The translations under genes were made by a program, and so were the position numbers. The notes below the pieces were generated by a model. It did not search any database, was not told where the DNA came from, and saw only the letters and a program-made list of their open reading frames with translations. A stretch of 16,727 nt of DNA from an uncultured Rikenella sp. (lineage in GTDB: Bacteria; Bacteroidota; Bacteroidia; Bacteroidales; Rikenellaceae): assembly GCF_910579375.1 (NCBI RefSeq), contig NZ_CAJTUJ010000033.1:1-16727 (forward strand), in the 5' to 3' direction. Below, piece after piece: positions 5,979-13,873 of the stretch (its first letter is position 1; every line of letters starts with the position of its first letter).

Positions 5979-6944
5979 ATGAAAAGCATCCTGACACCCC
6001 TGTTCGCCGCCTGCCTGGCAGGCCTCGGCACCCTGTCGGCCTCGGGTCAGAAAACATCCGGTATCGCCTTCGGCAGTTTCAACCAATGGGTCGTGCGCGA
6101 AGTGAAAGAATCGGGCGTGATCGGCGGCGAAGTCCGCTACATATACGAGATCGGCCCCACCGACACCCTGCGCGGCGACCAGCCCTACCACCGCAACTCC
6201 CACTCGCCGTGGGGCACCTCGAACGTGCTCGCCAAAGTGAGCGGCATCACCAAATGCAGCGTCACCGTCTTCCCCGAAGCCCGCGGAAACGGTCGGTGCG
6301 CCCGGCTCGACACCCGACTCGAAACCGTCAAAGTGATGGGCATGATCAACATCACTGTCCTCGCCTCCGGCAGCATCTTCCTCGGCGACGTGATCGAACC
6401 CATCAAAGACACCAAAAACCCGATGGCCAAACTGAACCAAGGCGTCCCCTTCACTGAACGGCCCAAAGCCCTCGTGATGGACTATAAATTCCACACCGAC
6501 GGCTCCCCGAACCGCATCAAAGCCACCGGCTTCAGCGCCCAACACTCCGTTCCCGGCAAAGACCACGCCGATGCCATCCTGCTGCTCCAGGTACGGTGGG
6601 AAGACGCCGAAGGGAACGTCTACGCCAAACGCGTCGGCACCCTCAACGAACAGTTCGGGCAGAACACCCCCGCCTGGGTGAACGGCCACACGATGCCCAT
6701 CCTCTACGGCGACATCACCCACAACCCGAAGTTCCGTCCCGAGATGGGCCTCATGTCGGGCGACCGCGCCTACTGGTGCCGGAACAGCAAAGGCCGGATG
6801 GTGCCGATCCAGGAGACCGGCTGGGCCGCCCCCGACGAAAAACCGACCCACATGATCCTCCAGATCTCGTCCAGCTACGGCGGCGCCTACGTGGGAACAC
6901 CCGGCAACAGCCTCTGGGTGGACAACATTAAACTCGCCTACTAA
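5979..6944 (+). CDS. PCMD-domain secreted protein (putative carbohydrate-binding/metabolism domain)
   Basis: 321 residues; residues 1-23 form a Sec signal peptide (AACLAGLGTLSASG-Q). The mature protein has the pattern of Bacteroidetes PCMD proteins: an early SFNQWVVREVKES, a central SPWGTSNVLAKVSG followed by GNGRCARLDTR, EPIKDTKNP, and the typical beta-sandwich ending SSYGGAYVGTPGNSLWVDNIKLAY. The family is widespread in gut Bacteroidetes, often beside surface glycan genes; its biochemical role is not established. A good SD-like GGAGG lies 7 bp before the ATG, unusual for this phylum. It is the first gene of a three-gene cluster, 38 bp upstream of the outer-membrane protein gene. Export across the outer membrane is not proven. 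Confidence 0.85.
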   Translation: MKSILTPLFAACLAGLGTLSASGQKTSGIAFGSFNQWVVREVKESGVIGGEVRYIYEIGPTDTLRGDQPYHRNSHSPWGTSNVLAKVSGITKCSVTVFPEARGNGRCARLDTRLETVKVMGMINITVLASGSIFLGDVIEPIKDTKNPMAKLNQGVPFTERPKALVMDYKFHTDGSPNRIKATGFSAQHSVPGKDHADAILLLQVRWEDAEGNVYAKRVGTLNEQFGQNTPAWVNGHTMPILYGDITHNPKFRPEMGLMSGDRAYWCRNSKGRMVPIQETGWAAPDEKPTHMILQISSSYGGAYVGTPGNSLWVDNIKLAY

Positions 6945-6982
6945 CCCTGTCAGCAGAGACCCGACCCGCATTCGATCGATCC

Positions 6983-8221
6983 ATGTTTCACCCTCGTCCG
7001 CATATCCGACCGCGCGCTCGTTACCTTATCGCGCCGCTCGTCCTGTGGGGCCTGTTTTCAGCAGGCCCCCTGCGGGCGCAGAGCGAACCGGCCCCGCCCC
7101 TCCGCGACACCCTCGCCGCCTCCGCAGCCGACACCACCCTCGTCGTCGCCCCGGACAGCGTCGCCGCCCGGCCCACCGGATGGGAACGCTTCAAACGCTT
7201 CTTCACCGAATCCAATCAGGTGAAAAAACAGAAGAAATTCGACTTCAGCGTGATCGGCGGCCCGTTTTACTCCAACGACGTACAGCTCGGACTCGGCATC
7301 GTCGCCTCGGGCCTCTACCGGATGGATCGCCGCGACACCCTGACCCAGCCGTCCAACGTCTCGCTCTTCGGTTCGGTAGCCACCTCCGGCTTCTACATCA
7401 TCGGCATCCAGGGCTCCAACCTCTTCCCTCGGGATCGGTACCGGCTCAACTACACCCTCTACACCCTCTCGTTCCCGAGCTACTTCTGGGGCATCGGCTA
7501 CGACATGGCCTCCGACAAAGCCAACAAGAGCAAATACACCCAGAAACAGAACCAACTGAAGGTCGACTTTCAGTTCCGCATCGCCGACCACCTCTATCTG
7601 GGGCCGACCGCCAGCATCAACCACGTGGACGGCCTGCGGCTCGAACAGCCCCGACTATTAGCGGGCCAAAGCCCCTACGTCACCAGCATCGGCGTCGGTT
7701 TCGTGCTGAACTACGACACCCGCGACGTCATGACCAACGCCTACGAAGGCTGGTACATCGGTCTGGAACAGTACGCCAATCCGAAATGGCTCGGCAACAG
7801 CGGCACCTACGGCCGCACCGACCTGATCGTGGACTACTACCAGCGGCTCTGGAAAGGCGCCGTGCTGGCCTTCGACCTCCACACCCAGCACAACTACGGC
7901 GACGTGCCGTGGACCATGATGGCCAAAATGGGCGGTTCGTACCGCATGCGGGGCTACTACGACGGCCAGTACCGCGACCGGAACCTGACCGAGATACAGA
8001 TCGAACTGCGCCAGCACATCTACAACCGCCACGGAGTGGCCGTATGGGTCGGCGCCGGGAACGTATACAAGAATTTCAAAACCTTCCGCTGGAGCCACAC
8101 CCTGCCCAACTACGGGATCGGCTACCGGTGGGAATTCAAAAACCGGGTGAACGTCCGCCTCGACTACGGCTTCGGCAAAGGCCAGAGCGGGTTCCTCTTC
8201 CAGATCAATGAAGCATTTTAG
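6983..8221 (+). CDS. Omp85/BamA-like beta-barrel outer membrane protein without POTRA domains
   Basis: 412 residues with a signal peptide ending PLRAQ (about residues 1-33), a short low-complexity Ala/Asp/Pro linker (to about 65), then a barrel. Alternating aromatic strands are visible throughout, and the Omp85 loop-6-like motif appears as MRGYYDGQYRDRN around residue 321, as in bacterial surface antigen/BamA C-terminal domains. The sequence ends GFLFQINEAF, a terminal-aromatic beta-signal-like end. The linker is far too short for POTRA repeats, so it is unlikely to be BamA itself. The stop overlaps the next gene's start by 14 bp, indicating coupled translation. It may export or anchor the product of a neighbour, but that is inference. 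Confidence 0.85.
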   Translation: MFHPRPHIRPRARYLIAPLVLWGLFSAGPLRAQSEPAPPLRDTLAASAADTTLVVAPDSVAARPTGWERFKRFFTESNQVKKQKKFDFSVIGGPFYSNDVQLGLGIVASGLYRMDRRDTLTQPSNVSLFGSVATSGFYIIGIQGSNLFPRDRYRLNYTLYTLSFPSYFWGIGYDMASDKANKSKYTQKQNQLKVDFQFRIADHLYLGPTASINHVDGLRLEQPRLLAGQSPYVTSIGVGFVLNYDTRDVMTNAYEGWYIGLEQYANPKWLGNSGTYGRTDLIVDYYQRLWKGAVLAFDLHTQHNYGDVPWTMMAKMGGSYRMRGYYDGQYRDRNLTEIQIELRQHIYNRHGVAVWVGAGNVYKNFKTFRWSHTLPNYGIGYRWEFKNRVNVRLDYGFGKGQSGFLFQINEAF

Positions 8222-9977
8222 AGACCTCATACAACGCCTCCGGGCTCGCTTCGCCGACCAGCGCACCTATTACTGGGTGTTCCTCGGCGTGCTGCTCGTT
8301 CCGAACCTCTTTTTGTGCTGCACCGAGCCAATCGTCTGGCCCGGCAAAGTCGCCCTGATGCTCCTTCCGGGTGCCGTCTGGATGGCCCTGCTGACCGTGG
8401 CCCCCAAACCCGGCGCACCGTTCTGGTGCACCCTTCCGCTGCTCGTCCTCGGCGCGTTCCAACTCGTACTGCTCTATCTGTTCGGCAACTCGATCATCGC
8501 CGTGGACATGTTCCTCAACGTCGCGACCACCAACTCCGGCGAAGCGCTCGAACTGTTGGGCAAACTGGAACCGGCCATCGTCGGCGTACTCCTGCTCTAC
8601 ATCCCTGCTCTGGTGCTGGCCACCCTGTCGATCCGCCTCCCCGCCCGGCTTTCGGCCACCTTTCGGAGACGGAACGCCGTTCGCTCCGGCATCCTCCTTC
8701 TGGTCGGCATCGGCGCCATGGTCGGAGCCCGGTTACAGGATCCGGAATATCGGGCGAAACTCGACATCTGGCCCCTCAACATCGGATATAATATGGGTCT
8801 GGCCGTCGAACGGTGGCAGAAAAGCGATCGCTACCCCCTCACCTCGGCCGACTTCTGCTTCGGAGCAGTTTCGGAACGGCCGGACAGCATCCGGGAGGTC
8901 TACGTGCTGGTGATCGGCGAGACCTCGCGGGCGCTCAACTGGCAGCTGTACGGCTATCCGCGCGAGACGAACCCCCGCCTCTCCGAACAAGAGGGGCTGA
9001 TCTGCTTCCGCGACGTGCTGACTCAGGCGAACGCCACGCATAAGAGCGTTCCGATCATGCTGTGCAGCGCCTCGGCCGAGAACTACGGCACCCTCTATAC
9101 CCGCAAGAGTATCCTGAGCGCCTTTCGCGAAGCGGGTTTCCGCACCGCCTTCTTCTCGAACCAGTCCGAGAACCACTCCTTCATCGACTTTTTCGGCGCC
9201 GAAGCCGACACCACGCTCTTTCTGAAATCCGCCGCCCAGGCGCGCGGCGAGGCATATAACCCCTACGACGACCTGCTGTTGCAGAACGTGAGCGGCCTGC
9301 TGGCCGACACATCGTTTCGGAAGACCTTCCTCGTGTTGCACACCTACGGTTCGCATTTCGACTATCAGGAGCGCTATCCGGCCGATTCGGCCTACTTCCT
9401 GCCGGCCTCCTACGACGATGTGCGCCCCGATCATCGCGAGGTGCTGCTCAACGCCTACGACAACTCGATCCGGGCGACCGACCAGTTGCTCTCCGACCTG
9501 ATCTCCTACCTGCGCGCCTTGCCGAACACCGCTTCAGGGCTGCTCTACGCATCGGATCACGGCGAAGACCTGTACGACGACGCTCGAGGCCTTTTCCTGC
9601 ACGCCTCGCCGCGACCGACCTATTACCAGCTGCACATCCCTTGCGTGCTTTGGCTCTCACCGACCTACGACTCCGAGTGGCCGGAGAGTCGGCTCGCTGC
9701 GGAGTCTCATCGCGACAAGCCGATGACGACAAACGTGATTTTCCACACGTTGCTTTCGATGGGCGGCATCGAAACGCCCCAGCGGAACGACTCGCTGGCC
9801 GTGACCTCTCCTCGTTTCACGGTCACTCCGCGGCACTACCTGAACGACCACAACAAGCCTCGTACGCTGGATCGGATCGGGCTCGGCGCAGAGGACATCG
9901 CGATGTTCCGCCGAATGGGCCTGGCGTTTCCTGCCGAACGGGTGAGGGATCGACTTTCAGCAGCGGGTTTAGAGTAA
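8208..9977 (+). CDS. Phosphoethanolamine transferase, EptA/MCR-type (sulfatase fold)
   Basis: 589 residues. Five hydrophobic segments (about 22-38, 45-65, 73-93, 121-141, 160-175) precede a periplasmic alkaline-phosphatase/sulfatase domain. Metal and catalytic motifs are intact: VIGETSR (Glu238), LYGYPRETNP, THKSVP with Thr277 as the expected phospho-acceptor nucleophile (as in EptA and MCR), HTYGSH (378-383) and SDHGED (449-454). The family moves phosphoethanolamine from phosphatidylethanolamine onto lipid A, core sugars or other glycans, with effects on surface charge and cationic-peptide resistance; the acceptor here is unknown. Its first 14 bp overlap the barrel gene. No terminator is visible: 23 bp after the stop begins a FISUMP cassette. 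Confidence 0.93.
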   Translation: MKHFRDLIQRLRARFADQRTYYWVFLGVLLVPNLFLCCTEPIVWPGKVALMLLPGAVWMALLTVAPKPGAPFWCTLPLLVLGAFQLVLLYLFGNSIIAVDMFLNVATTNSGEALELLGKLEPAIVGVLLLYIPALVLATLSIRLPARLSATFRRRNAVRSGILLLVGIGAMVGARLQDPEYRAKLDIWPLNIGYNMGLAVERWQKSDRYPLTSADFCFGAVSERPDSIREVYVLVIGETSRALNWQLYGYPRETNPRLSEQEGLICFRDVLTQANATHKSVPIMLCSASAENYGTLYTRKSILSAFREAGFRTAFFSNQSENHSFIDFFGAEADTTLFLKSAAQARGEAYNPYDDLLLQNVSGLLADTSFRKTFLVLHTYGSHFDYQERYPADSAYFLPASYDDVRPDHREVLLNAYDNSIRATDQLLSDLISYLRALPNTASGLLYASDHGEDLYDDARGLFLHASPRPTYYQLHIPCVLWLSPTYDSEWPESRLAAESHRDKPMTTNVIFHTLLSMGGIETPQRNDSLAVTSPRFTVTPRHYLNDHNKPRTLDRIGLGAEDIAMFRRMGLAFPAERVRDRLSAAGLE

Positions 9978-9999
9978 TCTCGGCCTGCTTTCGTGTGTC

Positions 10000-10215
10000 G
10001 AGCGTCCCGCCCCGGGCTTCCGCGACGCAGGAAATAACGGACAGCCGGGCACACTGTTCTCCGTCGGCAACGGCGGGTACTGCTGGTCAGCTTCAGGTGA
10101 CGGCACAAGCGAGCAGTACCGTGGCATATGCCTGGATTTTTATTCGCGAGACTTCAGTTCCAGCAGTTCGTATGGCCGCGCCATCGGCTTTCGGTTGCGT
10201 TGCCTCTCGGAATAA
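10000..10215 (+). pseudogene. Start-less C-terminal cassette 2 of a FISUMP-type surface protein
   Basis: Open from a stop near 9970 to TAA at 10213-10215. The domain part begins APGFRDAGNNG, has GGYCWSASGDG in the middle and LDFYS, and ends SYGRAIGFRLRCLSE. All FISUMP/C-type-lectin-like end motifs are present, but there is no start codon or N-terminal part. The first about 20 and last about 25 bases match cassettes 1 and 3 closely while the middle does not align at amino-acid level. It begins 23 bp downstream of the transferase stop, in a different frame, so it is not a readthrough extension. Confidence 0.75.
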
Positions 10216-10304
10216 ACGGGGCTGAGGGCTTTCGCCGGAACCGATTGGGGACTTAGAACCCGGGCTTATATTCGTTTCCTTAATTCTGATTTTGGAGGTG
10301 CTGA

Positions 10305-10511
10305 ACCGCACTGGGCGCCCCGGGCTTCCGCGACTCGGGTAGTAACGGACGTTTGGGAGCCCCGGGCAATATCGGTCGGGAAGGAAACAGCTGGTCTGCT
10401 GTCATTAACAACACGAATGCCATCTATTTTCTCTTCGACATGCAACGTCTGCATTACAGCCGTACAGACAATCGCGGCCACGGTTTTCAGTTGCGTTGCC
10501 TCTCGGAATAA
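10305..10511 (+). pseudogene. Start-less C-terminal cassette 3 of a FISUMP-type surface protein
   Basis: Bounded by TGA at 10302-10304 and TAA at 10509-10511. It encodes APGFRDSGSNG, NSWSAVINN, IYFLFDMQ and GHGFQLRCLSE. The 5' DNA GCCCCGGGCTTCCGCGAC is identical to cassette 2, and the 3' DNA TTGCGTTGCCTCTCGGAAT is identical to both others. The middle is unrelated in detail. It is tandem with cassette 2 after an 89-bp AT-richer spacer. No start codon, promoter or ribosome-binding site was found. Confidence 0.75.
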
Positions 10512-10585
10512 ACGGTGCCGCTCGGCACTCGAATACTGGCCGCCTCGGCTAAATAATCGGCAGCCTCTACCCTATTTGTGCTCCT

Positions 10586-10634
10586 GCGGTTCGAAGAACC
10601 GCGCGGGCCGAAGCCTCCCCCTGCGGAGGCCCGC
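10586..10634. repeat. Double-hairpin repeat module (copy 2)
   Basis: Hairpin GCGGTTC, loop GAA, GAACCGC (10586-10602), followed by GCGGGCC/GGCCCGC with inner GCCTCC/GGAGGC (10603-10634). It is the reverse complement of the module at 2243-2291 and likewise sits just after a cassette. The 10548-10575 stretch also shares GCAGCCTCTACCC with the end of R1. Confidence 0.7.
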
Positions 10635-10685
10635 AACTAACGTTGCTCTGGGCCCCGCAGGCTTCGACCCGCTAAAACACTTTCC

Positions 10686-10870
10686 CCATTCACCGCCCAA
10701 ATCTTTCAAGTTCGGCTTGTCCCCCATTTCTGTCGGGTTCGGGCTGCGCGCTCCGGGGTGGGCCGAAGGCCCAGCGCGCAGGCCCAGCGACCCTAAAGGG
10801 TCGCAAGTGTTCAGCCTAACTCACCACCAACCCACCACCCAAATCTCTTGGGTTCGGCCTGTCGCCCATC
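10686..10870. repeat. Gene-free repeat stretch with short direct repeats and hairpins
   Basis: A short motif, CCCAAATCT followed after 5-6 bases by TTCGGC(T/C)TGTC, occurs near 10690 and 10837, with a decayed third copy near 11302 (CCCAAATCT...TTCGCCCTGTC). Between them lie a hairpin-prone block with GCTGCGCGCT and AGCGCGCAG arms and a perfect GCGACCCT/AGGGTCGC hairpin (10788-10805). No protein features were seen in any frame. Confidence 0.55.
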
Positions 10871-10903
10871 CCCCGAGGCGCTCCTCGCCTGGGCGAACAG
10901 GCC

Positions 10904-11040
10904 GGCGATTCTGCGAATCGCGCTACTCGCTCTCGGCCCAAATTCCAGCCCAAAGCGCGACCCAAAGCTCGCTCCAGTTCTCCGCCCCGTGTCGGCCTCA
11001 CTGCGGCTCCGCTTTCGCTCCGCCGCGTCTTCGCGCGCCG
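10904..11040 (+). repeat. Dispersed intergenic core repeat (copy 2)
   Basis: Matches 2383-2592 in order and orientation: GGCGATTCT(C/G)CGAATCGCGC, then CTCTCGGCCCAAATTCCAGC, then CAGTTCTCCGCCCCGTGTC. It lacks the about 65-bp insertion with the 12-bp hairpin present in copy 1. It leads directly into a 44-bp palindrome, as copy 1 does. Confidence 0.8.
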
Positions 11041-11083
11041 GGAAATCTTGTCCAAACGCGGACGCGCATTTTGACGATTTCCC
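11040..11083. repeat. 44-bp palindromic repeat, copy 2 (diverged centre)
   Basis: Outer arms GGGAAATC/GATTTCCC are kept. The left middle arm reads GTCCAAA instead of GTCAAAA and the centre is GCGGACGCGC. It is followed by CTCTTCAGGCGTGGCGCGCG, close to the sequence beside copies 1, 3 and 4. Confidence 0.78.
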
Positions 11084-11113
11084 TCTTCAGGCGTGGCGCG
11101 CGATCTGGGCACT

Positions 11114-11265
11114 GCCCCGGCTGGAACTGTTCTTTTTAACTTTGCTGCGCTCGTTTTCCTTCTCGCCGTTCGGCAATTTGCAAACTGCGTTTGCATTGCA
11201 CTCGCCGGCAGCGTCGGTTGTGAGCAAAAAGAACAAAAAAACTTTCGACGGATGCTTACGCATCC
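11114..11265 (-). repeat. Multi-hairpin element, copy C (inverted and rearranged)
   Basis: On the minus strand it reads TGTTCTTTTTG, then the block around CAATGCAAACGCAGTTTGCA that is also the extra segment of copy A, then GTTCCAGCCGGGGC, the same right end as copy A. On the plus strand its right flank (AAAAAGAACAAAAAAACTT then hairpin GGATGC/GCATCC, 11250-11265) also resembles the left half of copy B. It therefore looks like a fusion of two oppositely oriented partial copies. Confidence 0.7.
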
Positions 11266-11344
11266 TAAAGCTGTCGACGGCCCAATCTTCGTTCGCGCGC
11301 CCAAATCTCAAATTCGCCCTGTCCACCAACTGATCTCACCCAAA

Positions 11345-11386
11345 CAATAAAAAAGTTCCGCCTCTCGATTACGAGAGGCGGAACTT
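11345..11386 (-). terminator. Intrinsic terminator of tRNA-Arg
   Basis: Perfect 15-bp stem (arms 11353-11367 and 11372-11386, loop ATTA), followed on the minus strand by a run of six or more T. It starts 12 bp past the tRNA 3' end. Confidence 0.92.
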
Positions 11387-11398
11387 CCTGTGAATGCG

Positions 11399-11470
11399 TG
11401 ACCCCGACGGGATTCGAACCCATATCGTCAGAACCGGAATCTGATATTCTATCCATTGAACTACGGAGCC
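11399..11470 (-). tRNA. tRNA-Arg (anticodon CCG)
   Basis: 72 nt on the minus strand. Acceptor arms GGCTCCG/CGGGGTC (with G-U pairs), D arm GTTC/GAAT, anticodon stem TCAGA/TCTGA around loop TTCCGGT giving anticodon CCG (reads CGG), T arm ATGGG/CCCGT with loop TTCGAAT, discriminator A. CCA is not encoded. It has its own promoter upstream and a strong terminator downstream. Confidence 0.97.
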
Positions 11471-11526
11471 GAGCCTAATGCGTTTACAGAAACGCCCGAG
11501 CGTCCCGGCGACGCGCATTCCGGATG

Positions 11527-11557
11527 CAAAGATACACTTTTCTTTTCCTTTTCCAAA
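11527..11557 (-). promoter_or_regulatory. Promoter of tRNA-Arg
   Basis: Minus-strand TTTG (11557-11554), 19 bases, then TATCTTTG (11534-11527): a textbook Bacteroidetes sigma-ABfr promoter. The predicted start is about 50 nt upstream of the mature 5' end. Confidence 0.85.
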
Positions 11558-11578
11558 AAACCTTTTGCTTCCGGAGAC

Positions 11579-11640
11579 AAAAAAGCACCCCGCCAAACAG
11601 GAATCGGGTGCGAATCTCCCCGCAGAGAGACCGCACCCGA
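11579..11640 (-). terminator. mutB terminator with two mutually exclusive hairpins
   Basis: On the minus strand, TCGGGTGCG (11640-11632) can pair with CGCACCCGA (11612-11604), a perfect 9-bp stem. The latter can instead pair its GCACCC with GGGTGC (11590-11585), which is followed directly by TTTTTT. The second hairpin is a standard terminator; the first would prevent it. Confidence 0.6.
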
Positions 11641-11672
11641 CCCGTCTTACAGAGCTCCAAAAGCTCAGGCCG

Positions 11673-13829
11673 CTAATCTTCCAGCAAGATTTCGAGAATC
11701 TTGATCGCCGCATCCGTCACCGGCGTCCCCGGCCCGAAAATCGCAGCAGCACCGTTCTGGTAGAGGTAGTCGTAATCCTGATGCGGAATCACCCCGCCCA
11801 CGATCACCACGATATCCTCCCGTCCCAGCTTTTTGAGTTCGGCCACAATCTGCGGCACCAGCGTTTTGTGCCCCGCCGCCAGCGACGAAACGCCGACCAC
11901 GTGAACATCGTTTTCGACCGCCTGTTTGGCCGCCTCTTCCGGCGTCTGGAACAACGGCCCCATATCCACGTCGAAGCCGATATCCGCATACCCCGTCGTC
12001 ACCACCTTCGCTCCCCGGTCGTGGCCGTCCTGCCCCAGTTTGGCGATCATAATCCGAGGCTGACGCCCCTCCTGTTTTGCAAATCGTTCGCACAGCTCCT
12101 TGGCCTTTGCGAACTTGTCGTCGTCTTTCACTTCTGCCGAATAAACACCTGAAATAGAGCGGATCACCGCATTGTAGCGTCCCACGACCGCCTCGCAGGC
12201 ATCTGAGATTTCGCCCAGCGACGCCCGCACCTTGGCCGCTTCGATCGCCAGTTCGAGCAGGTTCCCCTGCTTCGTCCGCACACACTCCGTAATCGCCGCC
12301 AGCGCACGATCCACCGCCGCCTGATCGCGATTGGCGCGCAGCTCCTGCAACCGTTTTACCTGCGACTCGCGCACCGCCGTGTTGTCCACCGCCAGGATGT
12401 CGATCGGGTCTTCCTTTTCCAAGCGATACTTGTTCAGCCCCACAATGGTCTGCTCGCCCGAGTCGATCCGAGCCTGCGTCCGTGCCGCCGCCTCTTCGAT
12501 CCGCATCTTCGGCACGCCGGTTTCGATCGCCTTGGCCATCCCGCCGAGCGACTCGACCTCCTCGATCAACGCCCACGCCTTGTTCATAATCTGATTCGTC
12601 AAGGCCTCCACGTAGTACGAACCGGCCCACGGATCGACACTCCGGCAGACATTGGTCTCCTCCTGAATGTAAATCTGCGTATTCCGCGCAATCCGCGCAG
12701 AGAAGTCCGTCGGCAGCGCGATCGCCTCGTCGAGCGCATTGGTGTGCAGCGACTGGGTATGCCCCAACGCCGCCGCCATCGCCTCGATCGCCGTCCGGGC
12801 CACGTTGTTGAACGGATCCTGTTCCGTCAATGACCATCCAGAGGTCTGCGAGTGGGTACGCAACGCCAGCGACTTCGGATTTTTCGGATTGAACCGGCTC
12901 ACGATCTTGGCCCACAGCATCCGCGCGGCGCGCATCTTGGCGATCTCCATGAAGTGGTTCATCCCGATGGCCCAGAAGAACGACAACCGCGGCGCGAACG
13001 AGTCGATGTCCATCCCGGCATTAACGCCGGTGCGGAGGTATTCCAGCCCGTCGGCCAGCGTATACGCCATCTCGATATCGGCCGTCGCCCCCGCTTCCTG
13101 CATATGATATCCCGAGATCGAGATCGAGTTGAACTTCGGCATGTGCTTCGAGGTGTATTCGAAGATATCCGCGATAATGCGCATCGAGAACTCCGGCGGG
13201 TAGATATAGGTGTTCCGCACCATGAATTCCTTCAGGATGTCGTTCTGGATCGTCCCGCTGAGCTGGTCGAGGGTGCATCCCTGTTCCAACCCTGCCACGA
13301 TGTAGAATGCCAAGACCGGCAGCACGGCGCCGTTCATGGTCATGGAAACCGACATTTTGTCGAGCGGAATCCCGTCGAAGAGGACTTTCATATCTTCGAC
13401 CGAACAAATCGACACACCTGCCTTCCCCACGTCCCCCACCACGCGCGGATGGTCGGCATCGTATCCCCGGTGCGTGGCCAGGTCGAAAGCGACGGAAAGC
13501 CCTTTCTGCCCCGCTGCCAGATTCCGTCGATAAAAGGCGTTGGACTCCGCCGCGGTGGAGAACCCGGCGTACTGCCGGATGGTCCACGGCCGCATGACGT
13601 ACATGGTGGAATAAGGCCCTCGCAAGTAAGGCGCGATCCCTGCGGCGTAATTCAAATGTTCCATCCCGAGGAGGTCGTCGGCGGTGTAAGTCCCTTTGAC
13701 GGCGATATGTTCGGGGGTCATCCACACGGGCGCCCCGCCGCACTCTTTCTTCGAAGCGCATCCGCAACTGTTGCCGGCTCCGGCCTGGGCTGCCGGGGTG
13801 TAATCTATTTCTGAAAATTTAGCTCTCAC
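11673..13829 (-). CDS. mutB: Methylmalonyl-CoA mutase large subunit
   Basis: 718 residues, full length for the alpha (catalytic) subunit. The TIM-barrel half has RQYAGFSTAAESN (residues 85-97, with Tyr87 in the CoA/substrate pocket), FDLATHRGYDADHPRV and SGYHMQEAGA (His242). The C-terminal cobalamin domain has GQDGHDRG with axial-ligand His603, the VSSLAAGH motif and VIVGG (676-679). The enzyme interconverts succinyl-CoA and (R)-methylmalonyl-CoA using adenosylcobalamin, paired with MutA. The start is a GTG at 13829 (VRAKFSEIDY); the next in-frame ATG is codon 37. An uncommon cysteine cluster, CGCASKKEC (22-30), lies in the N-terminal arm. mutA lies upstream across a 334-bp gap filled by a repeat, so mutB may need its own promoter; none is clear. 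Confidence 0.97.
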   Translation of the reverse strand: MRAKFSEIDYTPAAQAGAGNSCGCASKKECGGAPVWMTPEHIAVKGTYTADDLLGMEHLNYAAGIAPYLRGPYSTMYVMRPWTIRQYAGFSTAAESNAFYRRNLAAGQKGLSVAFDLATHRGYDADHPRVVGDVGKAGVSICSVEDMKVLFDGIPLDKMSVSMTMNGAVLPVLAFYIVAGLEQGCTLDQLSGTIQNDILKEFMVRNTYIYPPEFSMRIIADIFEYTSKHMPKFNSISISGYHMQEAGATADIEMAYTLADGLEYLRTGVNAGMDIDSFAPRLSFFWAIGMNHFMEIAKMRAARMLWAKIVSRFNPKNPKSLALRTHSQTSGWSLTEQDPFNNVARTAIEAMAAALGHTQSLHTNALDEAIALPTDFSARIARNTQIYIQEETNVCRSVDPWAGSYYVEALTNQIMNKAWALIEEVESLGGMAKAIETGVPKMRIEEAAARTQARIDSGEQTIVGLNKYRLEKEDPIDILAVDNTAVRESQVKRLQELRANRDQAAVDRALAAITECVRTKQGNLLELAIEAAKVRASLGEISDACEAVVGRYNAVIRSISGVYSAEVKDDDKFAKAKELCERFAKQEGRQPRIMIAKLGQDGHDRGAKVVTTGYADIGFDVDMGPLFQTPEEAAKQAVENDVHVVGVSSLAAGHKTLVPQIVAELKKLGREDIVVIVGGVIPHQDYDYLYQNGAAAIFGPGTPVTDAAIKILEILLED

Positions 13830-13873
13830 GTGTTTGTCTTTTTATAAGTTCGTTTATCTGTTCTTTGGCGACA

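Noticed and set aside
8817..9977. Alkaline phosphatase or arylsulfatase as the main function of the 589-residue protein
   Set aside because: The five-segment membrane domain, GETSR/YGYPR motifs and THKSVP nucleophile site identify the EptA branch; there is no C-x-P-x-R sulfatase signature.
1963..10511. Diversity-generating retroelement with variable repeats
   Set aside because: The lectin-like fold is right, but no reverse transcriptase, accessory gene or template repeat is in the window, and cassette differences are not limited to adenine positions.
10000..11083. Integron-style cassette array
   Set aside because: No integrase or attC consensus core sites. The hairpins are repeat-family palindromes and the cassettes lack starts.
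10586..11083. CRISPR array
   Set aside because: Repeats are few, irregularly spaced and of different kinds; no 25-40 bp unit with regular spacers and no cas genes.
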